DNA from: an uncultured Eubacteriales bacterium
GTDB lineage: Bacteria; Bacillota; Clostridia; Christensenellales; CAG-138
NCBI GenBank assembly: GCA_900550525.1
Contig: URSN01000023.1
Coordinates: 1 to 20,058 of the forward strand
Direction of reading: 5' to 3'
Length of the DNA stretch: 20,058 bases
Position numbers and translations under genes: made by a program. A model generated the notes under the pieces. The model was not told the origin of the DNA. It saw only the letters and a list, made by a program, of their open reading frames with translations, and ran no database searches. Below, piece after piece: positions 1 to 6,442 of the stretch (the stretch's first letter is position 1; each line of letters starts with the position of its first letter).

Positions 1-552
1 TTCCAGCTTCTGATACCGGATGCGTGCATCGGCCTTCGCACGGGCCTGCACAAGCTGGCCTACGGCCTCGTCCATACCGGCATCCCCGCAGCAGCGCTCC
101 CAGTACTTGTAGGACTGGTTCACCACGGAATCCAGCATCTCGTCCAGGAAATCCAGCGGGGTGTTGTACAGGGGCACCACAATGCTGATCTTGGGGCCTG
201 CCTCGCCGCCGGGCTGGTAGCTGGCCTGCTTTACCAGCAGCTCCGGGGTGGCAAAATGGTCGGCGGGCATGGCTTTGCCCGGGAACAGCTTTTTGTACTC
301 TCGCTTGGCCTTCGCCTGGGCCATCTCGCCGGAGATGCTCACCTGGCGCAGCGTTGTCAGAAAGACGAACAGCGGGAAGGTGTGCCACAGCTGGCGGCAC
401 TTGCTCACCAGATACCGCATGGGCCAAGTGAGCTTCCAGAACTGGGACTGGACCACGCTGTTCAGCGTTTTTTCCAGATCCTGCTCGTGGCTGCGGCTCA
501 GCGAAAGGTCGCTGCGCAGACGCTCCAGCTGGCGGCCCTGCTCTTCGCTGGC
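1..552 (-). other. GT2 glycosyltransferase-like segment joined to the PBP
   Basis: This part of the minus-strand frame does not belong to a PBP. It has a polar, probably helical stretch, then QSQFWKLTWPMRYL, resembling the linker seen before many cell-surface polysaccharide glycosyltransferases. The start of a GT-A fold follows from about residue 701: PKISIVVPLYNTP, then DSVVNQSYKYWE and a DAG that could be the first nucleotide-sugar Asp. By hand count, positions 1-480 are about 61% GC, against 72-73% in two 60-base lines within the PBP (1201-1260 and 1681-1740). The GT2 family is clear from the motif. The acceptor and sugar cannot be told. The exact boundary is uncertain, somewhere in 540-600. 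Confidence 0.7.
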
Positions 553-2295
553 GTACCCTATGCTGACGGCGGCGGCTTTCTGCGGGTTGTACGCCGCCAT
601 CCAGATGTCGCGGTTGCCGTTTTCATCGCCCGTGGTACCGGTCTTGCCGGCCAGCGGGATGTCCAGCTCGCCAAGGCGGTGGCCCGTGCCGGTCTGCACG
701 GCGCTCTCCAGCATGCTGGTGAGGATGTAGGCGTTGCCCTCGCGCATGCCGCGCTTGCGCTCGGGCGCGTAGCTGTACAGGACGTTCCCGGCCTCGTCGC
801 AGATGGCGTAGATGAGCGACGGCTCGGCATACACGCCGCCGGAGGCGAACGCCGCATAGGCTGCCGCCATCTGGTAGGGGGATACGCCGTAGGTAAAGCC
901 TCCGAGGGCGAGGGCCAGGCTCCTGTCGCGCTCGTCAAAGGCGATGCCGACGCTCTGGGCAAAGCGCTTGCCGCGCTCGATGCCGATATCCGCCATGACG
1001 GACACGGCCGGAACGTTCAGCGAGCTGGTGACGGCCTGGCGCATCGTGACCCAGCCGCGGTACTGCCCGCCGGAGTTGCCCGGCTTGTAGCCGTCAAAAT
1101 CCGTCTCCTCGTCGAGCAGCATCGTGGCGGCGGTGTAGCCGCTCTCCAGCGCCGGCGCGTACACGATGACCGGCTTGATGAGCGAGCCGGGCTGCCGGCG
1201 GATGCGCGTGGCGCGGTTGTAGGCGAGCGCCGTATCGTTCTCGCGCCCGCCCATGAGCGCCGCCACGCCGCCGGTGCGCACATCGACGACGACGAGCGCG
1301 CCCTCCACCTCCGCACCGCCGTCCGACTGCGGGAAGCAGGCGTCGTCTGCAAACATGCGCTCGCAGGCCGCCTGCAGCTCGCTGTCCATCGCCGTATAGA
1401 TGCGGTAGCCGCCGCTGAGCAGCTCGTCCATCTCCACATCCAGCAGCCCGCACGCCTCCGTCAGCACGAGATCGACGTAGTAGCCGCGCTTCTCCCGGTT
1501 CTGCCCGTGGCGCAGCGCGACGGGCTCCGCCTTGGCCTCGGCGCAGGCCTGCGCGTCCAGATACCCGTACTCCTGCATCAGCGAGAGGATGAGGTTGCGC
1601 CGTTCGATGCTCGCCTCCATATCCAGGTGCGGCGCATAATTCGAGGGCGACTTGAGTATCCCGGCCAGCTGAGCCGCCTGCGCCACGCTGAGCTCGGACG
1701 CATGCACGCCAAAGTACCCGCGCGCCGCCGCCTCGATGCCGTAATAGCCGCCGCCAAAGTAGACGTAGTTGAGATACATCTCCAGTATCTCGTCCTTTTC
1801 GTATCGCTGCTCGAGCTGATAGGCGAGCACCGCCTCGTCGATCTTGCGCTCCATGCGCTTTTCATCGGTGAGGTGGCTGAGCTTGATGAGCTGCTGGCTG
1901 ATCGTGGACGCGCCCTGCACATAGGCGCCGGCCTTGAGGTCCGCCCAGGCCGCGCCGAAGATGCGGATGATGTCCACGCCGAAATGGTCGTAAAAGCGCG
2001 CGTCCTCGGCCGAGATGAACGCATAGCGCACCAGCGGCGGGATCTCCTCGATGCCGACCCAGATGCGGTCCTCCTCGGTGTGCAGCGTGGTGATCTCCGC
2101 GCCGTCCGCGTCGTACAGGATGAGCGATCGCTGCACGTCCAGGATCTTGGACATGTCGAGCTCGCCCCACGCGTCCAGCTGCAGCAGCCACGCCAGCGCG
2201 AACGAGCCTGCGGCGCCAAAGAGCAGAAACAGCGCCAGCAGCGTGCGGCGCAAGATCCTGCGCCGGCGCCTGCGCCGCTGCTGCCTGCTTTGCAT
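1..2295 (-). CDS. Class A penicillin-binding protein (PBP1A type) running in frame into a GT2 glycosyltransferase; 3' end off the window
   Basis: The frame is open for 765 codons from ATG 2295 to the window edge. Residues about 15-35 form an N-terminal membrane anchor after an Arg-rich start. A GT51 peptidoglycan transglycosylase domain follows: SAEDARFYDHFGVD with the catalytic Glu near residue 97, then QGASTISQQLIK and YLNYVYFGGG. The transpeptidase domain has all three motifs: SLIK (nucleophile Ser 371), SSLN, and KTGTTG at about 551. Such enzymes polymerise and cross-link peptidoglycan outside the membrane. Homology to PBPs continues through NRDIWMAAYNP and ends near residue 581 (about position 553). 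From there the chain reads like a family 2 glycosyltransferase with no stop or shift between. The usual end of the transpeptidase domain is therefore missing. An in-frame ATG at 2313 is an alternative start, but it lacks a ribosome site; 2295 has only a weak GGGGA. The PBP identity is secure; whether the fusion is real is not. Confidence 0.85.
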   Translation of the reverse strand, partial: MQSRQQRRRRRRRILRRTLLALFLLFGAAGSFALAWLLQLDAWGELDMSKILDVQRSLILYDADGAEITTLHTEEDRIWVGIEEIPPLVRYAFISAEDARFYDHFGVDIIRIFGAAWADLKAGAYVQGASTISQQLIKLSHLTDEKRMERKIDEAVLAYQLEQRYEKDEILEMYLNYVYFGGGYYGIEAAARGYFGVHASELSVAQAAQLAGILKSPSNYAPHLDMEASIERRNLILSLMQEYGYLDAQACAEAKAEPVALRHGQNREKRGYYVDLVLTEACGLLDVEMDELLSGGYRIYTAMDSELQAACERMFADDACFPQSDGGAEVEGALVVVDVRTGGVAALMGGRENDTALAYNRATRIRRQPGSLIKPVIVYAPALESGYTAATMLLDEETDFDGYKPGNSGGQYRGWVTMRQAVTSSLNVPAVSVMADIGIERGKRFAQSVGIAFDERDRSLALALGGFTYGVSPYQMAAAYAAFASGGVYAEPSLIYAICDEAGNVLYSYAPERKRGMREGNAYILTSMLESAVQTGTGHRLGELDIPLAGKTGTTGDENGNRDIWMAAYNPQKAAAVSIGYASEEQGRQLERLRSDLSLSRSHEQDLEKTLNSVVQSQFWKLTWPMRYLVSKCRQLWHTFPLFVFLTTLRQVSISGEMAQAKAKREYKKLFPGKAMPADHFATPELLVKQASYQPGGEAGPKISIVVPLYNTPLDFLDEMLDSVVNQSYKYWERCCGDAGMDEAVGQLVQARAKADARIRYQKLE

Positions 2296-2352
2296 TCGCT
2301 TCGTTCCCCGCATGGGGAATATTGTGGCCCGATGTGCCCGGAACGATACCGC

Positions 2353-2372
2353 AGCGCCGCGTCAACGGCGCT
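2353..2372. terminator. Hairpin between the J-domain gene and the PBP gene
   Basis: AGCGCCG (2353-2359) pairs with CGGCGCT (2366-2372) around a six-base loop. It lies just downstream of the J-domain gene, which ends at 2397 on the minus strand, and upstream of the PBP start. In the minus direction no T-run follows, so termination would be inefficient. In the plus direction ATAAATCC and a run of six T follow, but no plus-strand gene is nearby. It may be a weak or bidirectional terminator. Confidence 0.3.
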
Positions 2373-2396
2373 ATAAATCCATTTTTTGCCTGGGGG

Positions 2397-2999
2397 TCAG
2401 CAGCAGCAGAACGCGCGCCCGCAGCAGTTGCAGCAAAACAGCGTCGAGCAGTCGTCGCACAGCGTTCCGCCCGCCGCCCCGCCGTCCTCGGCGTAGGCGG
2501 CGCTGGTGCGGTGCAGCGCGGCGTAGGCGTTGCGGTATTCGCTGTTGCCCGGCTCCTGTTCATAGGCGTACCGGATGCAGGCGCGGGCCTTTTCATACCA
2601 GCCCTGCCTGAGATAGATGATCCCGTACAGATAGTGCCACTCCGCGTTGTGCAGGCGGACGCTGTCGAGGATTGCGGCGGCGGCGCCGAGGCTGTTGTGG
2701 CTGATGAGCGAGCGCACGCGCGCAAAGGCGGCCGCGTTCGGCCCCGCGTAGGGCGCGCTGCGCGCGGTGCGTTCCGGCCCGTAGGAAGCGGTGCGCTCCG
2801 CGCCGCCCCGCTCGCCGCCATGCTTGCCGATGAGCTCATAGGCGCGGTTGATCTCCTTGAGCTTTTCGCCGGCCATCTCCTTGAGGGGGCCGTCGGCATA
2901 GCGGTCGGGATGGTACTTCTTGACCAGCGCAAGATAGGCGGCGCGGATCTCCTCCTGCGTCGCCGTTTCACTGACGCCGAGCACCTTATAGGGATTCAT
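2397..2999 (-). CDS. J-domain (DnaJ-like) protein with a cysteine-rich C-terminal tail
   Basis: A protein of 200 residues. Residues 1-60 form a J domain with helix II, the HPD loop (His30-Pro31-Asp32) and helix III (KLKEINRAYELIG); this signature stimulates the ATPase of an Hsp70 such as DnaK. A low-complexity linker follows. A TPR-like helical hairpin around residues 118-163 contains HYLYGIIYLRQGWYEKA. The last 22 residues hold nine cysteines in CxxC-like and CC groups, suggesting metal binding, a redox role or membrane attachment. It lacks the G/F-rich region and the regular CxxCxGxG zinc modules of DnaJ, so it is not the general chaperone. The start at 2999 was chosen over ATG 3005 because AAAGGAG sits six bases before 2999. 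It overlaps the end of the DUF5685 gene by 14 bases, implying translational coupling. Confidence 0.85.
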   Translation of the reverse strand: MNPYKVLGVSETATQEEIRAAYLALVKKYHPDRYADGPLKEMAGEKLKEINRAYELIGKHGGERGGAERTASYGPERTARSAPYAGPNAAAFARVRSLISHNSLGAAAAILDSVRLHNAEWHYLYGIIYLRQGWYEKARACIRYAYEQEPGNSEYRNAYAALHRTSAAYAEDGGAAGGTLCDDCSTLFCCNCCGRAFCCC

Positions 3000-3825
3000 G
3001 GTCATCTCCTTTCAGCAGCGCGCGCGTGCGCGCGCCGCAGCCAAGGCGCAGGATGTGGCCGGCCAGCCGGGCGTTGTGCGAAAGCTCCAGCAGGTCGAAC
3101 GCCTTGCACGCCTCGGAGAGGGAATAGTTCAGCAAAAACGCCGCGTCCTCCGCATCCGACCCGGCGGCGAGGAACGCATTGTAGCGCCCGGCCGCCGCGT
3201 CCTCGATGCGGTCGCGCCAGGCGTCCGCCAGATAGATCCACCGGCCGAGGTTGTAAAACAGCCAGGCGACGGGCTCATGCGCGCCGGAGGGCAGCGCCGG
3301 GTAGGCGAGCGCCACAGCGCGAAGGAGCGAGCCGAACGCATCCGCCGGTTCGTCCGTGCAGGCGGGGCGGCGCGCCTCCACCGCTGACAGCCGCGCAAGC
3401 CCCGCGCGGATGTCCCCGGCAAGCGCCGGCTGCGCGCGCGACGTGCGCGCCACCGCCCCGTGCAGCGCCGAGGCGAACAGGCGCCTGCCGAGGCGGCGCT
3501 CGTCGCGCCAGTCGTCGAGCAGCTGGTGGTAGGCCAGCAGCACGTTGACGTCCGCCGCAAAGGCGACCGCCGGATGCGCCGCGGCACAGGGCTGCCTGCC
3601 GCGCTGCGGGTGCACCGCGCACACGCGCGCGTCAAACGCCGGCTCCTCGTCCGAAAGACCGTCGAGCAGGAGCGCCAGGAAGGCGCAGTCGTATTGCAGC
3701 GTCAGCCGCGCGCACTGCCCGCAGCGCGCACCGATGGCGCGGCACACGCCGCAATAATACGCGCGGTAGACGGTCAGCTCGCGCACCTTCAGCTCGCACT
3801 CGAGCGGCCGCACCAGCCCGAACAT
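2986..3825 (-). CDS. DUF5685-family protein, function unknown
   Basis: A protein of 279 residues. It begins MFGLVRPLECELKVRE and continues VYRAYYCGVCRAIG, the characteristic opening of the DUF5685 family found in many Clostridia. Cysteines at 10, 25, 28, 35 and 38 could hold a metal. The rest is predicted mostly helical, with the conserved stretch VNVLLAYHQLLDDWRDE. No signal peptide is visible. The start at 3825 is preferred to ATG 3840 because GGGGAGGT lies five bases upstream of it. The gene is the first of a two-gene unit with the Cys-tailed J-domain gene. A chaperone client or partner relationship is plausible but only inferred. Confidence 0.8.
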   Translation of the reverse strand: MFGLVRPLECELKVRELTVYRAYYCGVCRAIGARCGQCARLTLQYDCAFLALLLDGLSDEEPAFDARVCAVHPQRGRQPCAAAHPAVAFAADVNVLLAYHQLLDDWRDERRLGRRLFASALHGAVARTSRAQPALAGDIRAGLARLSAVEARRPACTDEPADAFGSLLRAVALAYPALPSGAHEPVAWLFYNLGRWIYLADAWRDRIEDAAAGRYNAFLAAGSDAEDAAFLLNYSLSEACKAFDLLELSHNARLAGHILRLGCGARTRALLKGDDHESL

Positions 3826-3852
3826 GCCGCACCTCCCCAAGATACTATGCGT

Positions 3853-3861
3853 ATTGTATCA
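3853..3861 (-). promoter_or_regulatory. Extended -10 promoter for the DUF5685/J-domain unit
   Basis: On the minus strand TGATACAAT (3861-3853) is an extended -10 element with TACAAT as the hexamer, about 28 bases before the start codon at 3825. TTGACG further upstream is only ten bases away, too close to serve as its -35. An imperfect dyad, GATAC at 3841-3845 and GTATC at 3856-3860, covers the -10 and could be an operator. Confidence 0.45.
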
Positions 3862-3880
3862 CGTTACGCGTCAAGATGCC

Positions 3881-3908
3881 AGAAAAGAAAGCGGCGAGCC
3901 GCCGCCGC
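3881..3908 (-). terminator. Intrinsic terminator of the ger operon
   Basis: On the minus strand GCGGCG (3908-3903) pairs with CGCCGC (3896-3891), followed at once by TTTCTTTTCT (3890-3881). It lies about 60 bases past the stop of the small membrane peptide gene. Other GC-rich pairings are possible just upstream, so the exact stem is uncertain. Confidence 0.6.
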
Positions 3909-3965
3909 GCAAGGCGGCGCGGGAGGAAATGCGAAAGGATATGAAAAAGCGCCGTCCGCTCCGGT

Positions 3966-4124
3966 TCAGAGCCCGATCAGCAGCAGCGCGATGCAAAGGG
4001 CCGGCAGCAGCGCAAGCAGCACGCTCCAGGCCGCCGCGGCCCGCCGCCGCGCGCGCAGGGCATGGGCGGCATACAGCGCGGCGTACAGCGCCGCCGCCGC
4101 AAAGACAAGGCAGAACGCGATCAA
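3966..4124 (-). CDS. Small two-helix membrane peptide at the end of the ger operon (possible D subunit)
   Basis: A 52-residue frame starting with TTG at 4124, read on the minus strand 12 bases after the gerC stop. Support for translation is strong: AGGAGG at 4138-4133 lies eight bases before the TTG. The protein has two hydrophobic stretches, residues about 1-20 (IAFCLVFAAAALYAAL) and 35-52 (VLLALLPALCIALLLIGL). A short basic turn, RARRR, joins them, suggesting a hairpin with the loop facing the cytoplasm. Some Bacillus germinant receptor operons carry a small fourth gene (D subunit) for a two-helix membrane protein that modulates germination, and the layout here is the same. No sequence motif proves that identity. 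The gene has no ATG and is short, so automated callers may miss it. Confidence 0.65.
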   Translation of the reverse strand: MIAFCLVFAAAALYAALYAAHALRARRRAAAAWSVLLALLPALCIALLLIGL

Positions 4125-4136
4125 GCCTCTCCCCTC

Positions 4137-5348
4137 CTACTTGAGCAGCGCGTGGTATTCGTTCGCCTCCAGCGACACGTCCACGTGGAAGGCGGCCTCC
4201 ATGCGGCAAAAGGCGCTCTCCCAGTCGTACGCCTCCCAGGCCGCCGCGCTCTGGAACTGCCGCACCGCGATGCGTCCAAACCCGAACACATCCGTTCCGA
4301 GCGCGCGGCAGGCAGCAAACAGCCGCTCCAGACGCTCCGTCAGCAGCGCTTCGATGCGCCGCTCCATCCGCTCCGCGCTCAGCCCCTGCGGCAACTCCTC
4401 CGGGTGCATGGCGCTCATGCGCAGCGAAAGGCGCACCTCGGCGCGCGGCACGGCCCCGGCCGTGAGCTCGATATCGGCCGCGCCCGCCTGACGCACCGCC
4501 GCATACAGCACGCCGCCGCCCTCCGGCAGCGGGAAGGTCATGCCGCCGTTTTCAAACCCGCCGGCGACGAGCAGCAGCAGCTGCACACTCTGCCCGTCGA
4601 GCACGCCGGCCATGCGCCCGCCGCGCATCAGGGCAGCCCCGGCCACGCCCGTATCCAGGGCGGTATCGGTGAGCATCCGCCCGCCGAGGTAGGCGTATTC
4701 CTCATCGCCCACGCTGTCCCCCGCACCCAGGCGGCGCAGCCCCTCCGACGAGCCCATCAGCGGCAGCGCCGCGTCCATGCAGCGGCCTTCGAGCGTCTCG
4801 TACAGCTGCATCAGGTTGACGCGCGGCAGGAAGCCCGTTTCCGCCGCATAGTCGAGGAAATGGCTTTGCAGCTTGTCAAGGCTTGGCTCCGCGCCGTCCC
4901 CCGTCAGGCCCTCGAGCGCCTTTTTCGCGCCGTCGAGCGAGACGAACACGCTCGCGTTGTAGCGGATCAGCAGCTGCTCCATCGCGGCTGAGAGCAGGTC
5001 CTCCAGGCTTCCCTCCCTCTCCAGCAGCGCCGCGTCGAACACCATCATGGTCGTGCGCGCAAAGCTCAGCTCGTGCGGCAGGCTCGCACAGACCGTCTCG
5101 ATGGCGGCAAACAGCGTATCCGCCTCGGCCGTGAGCAGCGTAAAGCCCTCCGCGCGCGGCTCGCTCGACTCCGCGTTGATCCGCTGCACGGCGAAGCTGA
5201 AGCGATAGGCGAACGCATCCCCGGCGTCAAAGCCGATGGCCAGCACATACTCGCTCTCGTCAAGCGTCTGCGAGCGCAGGCAGCCGCCAAGCGGCAGCGC
5301 CGCCAGGCAGGCGCACAGCAGCAGCGCCAGGGCGCGCGGTTTCTTCAT
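4137..5348 (-). CDS. gerC: Ger(x)C family spore germination lipoprotein (receptor subunit C)
   Basis: A protein of 403 residues. The N-terminus is a lipoprotein signal: basic MKKPR, a hydrophobic core and a lipobox LGGC with Cys23 as the lipidated residue. The mature protein opens with the family-like region EYVLAIGFDAG. The C subunit of GerA receptors is a lipoprotein on the outer face of the inner spore membrane, needed with A and B to respond to germinants. The true start is 5348, overlapping the gerB stop by four bases (ATGA); longer upstream readings of this frame lack a signal peptide. The stop is directly followed by the ribosome site of the small membrane peptide gene. Confidence 0.9.
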   Translation of the reverse strand: MKKPRALALLLCACLAALPLGGCLRSQTLDESEYVLAIGFDAGDAFAYRFSFAVQRINAESSEPRAEGFTLLTAEADTLFAAIETVCASLPHELSFARTTMMVFDAALLEREGSLEDLLSAAMEQLLIRYNASVFVSLDGAKKALEGLTGDGAEPSLDKLQSHFLDYAAETGFLPRVNLMQLYETLEGRCMDAALPLMGSSEGLRRLGAGDSVGDEEYAYLGGRMLTDTALDTGVAGAALMRGGRMAGVLDGQSVQLLLLVAGGFENGGMTFPLPEGGGVLYAAVRQAGAADIELTAGAVPRAEVRLSLRMSAMHPEELPQGLSAERMERRIEALLTERLERLFAACRALGTDVFGFGRIAVRQFQSAAAWEAYDWESAFCRMEAAFHVDVSLEANEYHALLK

Positions 5349-6442
5349 GCCTTCCTGCGCTCCTTTCTGATAAACGCGGCAAGCGACGCCAGCAGCGGCG
5401 GCGCGAGCGCCAGCAGCGGCAGCAGCGCGACGATGGCCGCCGCCGCGCTGCGGAACCACTCCGCCGCGCTCCCCGCGGCCCGCGCCACGCGCGCGGCCGC
5501 GCAGCAGCTGAACGAAAGCGCGGCGGGGCGCACGTCGCGCACGCCCGTCACCTGGCAGTACAGCAGCGCCGCGGCATAGAGATAGAAGGCGGCCGAAAGC
5601 GTGCCCGCCATGAGCCAGAAGAACAGCAGCAGCTTATCCATGCGCAGGTAGACGCCCGGGTACGAGGTCATGACCATGCGGTAAAACGGGAACACCATCG
5701 GCCGCAGGTTCCGGTAGCAGTACGTCAGGGCGACGCACAGCTGCGCGGCGCACACGAACAGGCCGCCCGCGGCGATGGCGACGCGGCCGCAGCGCCCGGC
5801 GTTTTTGACGCCGAATACCCCGCGCGCGCACACGAGCAGCGCCAGCGGCGGCGCAAGCATGCGCGAAAGGCCCCTGACGCCGCAGCCGCAGAGGAAGAGC
5901 GGGTCCTCCAGCGGCAGCGGGAACAGCGAGCTCGCATCGTACGTCGGGATGGCCAGCAGCAGCGGCAGCAGCAGCATCAGCGCAAACGGCCACAGGCAGA
6001 TGCGCGCCGTGCGGCCGAGCGTCTCCAGCCCGGCAAGCGACAGCCCGATGAGCGGCGGCAGAAAATACAGCGCGATGTTCTGTACGGACGAGTTGGGGAA
6101 CACATAGCGGTGCATCGAGAGCAGGAACTGGATGAGCGGCACGGCCGCCGAAACGATGAGATAGCCGATGAGCGCGAGCGCGGCGGCGCGCCCGGCGAGG
6201 CCGCCCAGCGCATCGCAGAGAAACCCGCCAAGATGCGCGCTTGCGCGGCGCTCCATCGCCCGCGCGACGAGTGCGAACGCCGGCAGGAGCAACAGCAGCG
6301 AGAGCGGCGCGGCCAGATAGGCCGCGTTGCCGTGCGCATACAGCGCGGCGTCGTTTGGATAGACCAGGCCGTTGACCGCCACGCCGAACGCGGCGAGGCA
6401 CGCCGCCTCCTGCCGGCCGATCCGCCCCTCGCGCAGGTTCAT
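5345..6442 (-). CDS. gerB: GerAB/YndE-type spore germination permease (receptor subunit B)
   Basis: A protein of 365 residues, the usual size for the family, with about ten hydrophobic segments spread along the whole length. It belongs to the APC-superfamily transporters that form the B subunit of germinant receptors and are thought to bind the germinant. Family-like stretches include QNIALYFLPPLIGLSLAG and the segment around LTYCYRNLRPMVFPFY. It overlaps gerA upstream and gerC downstream by ATGA, so the three are translationally coupled. Which germinant it senses cannot be read from the sequence. Confidence 0.9.
   Translation of the reverse strand: MNLREGRIGRQEAACLAAFGVAVNGLVYPNDAALYAHGNAAYLAAPLSLLLLLPAFALVARAMERRASAHLGGFLCDALGGLAGRAAALALIGYLIVSAAVPLIQFLLSMHRYVFPNSSVQNIALYFLPPLIGLSLAGLETLGRTARICLWPFALMLLLPLLLAIPTYDASSLFPLPLEDPLFLCGCGVRGLSRMLAPPLALLVCARGVFGVKNAGRCGRVAIAAGGLFVCAAQLCVALTYCYRNLRPMVFPFYRMVMTSYPGVYLRMDKLLLFFWLMAGTLSAAFYLYAAALLYCQVTGVRDVRPAALSFSCCAAARVARAAGSAAEWFRSAAAAIVALLPLLALAPPLLASLAAFIRKERRKA

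Noticed and set aside
256..2376. A 706-codon plus-strand open frame
   Set aside because: It is the exact reverse-phase shadow of the PBP frame, low in complexity and without recognisable motifs.
3015..3040. Alternating CG/TG tract that might form Z-DNA
   Set aside because: It sits in the coding end of the DUF5685 gene and is explained by Arg/Ala codons in a GC-rich genome.
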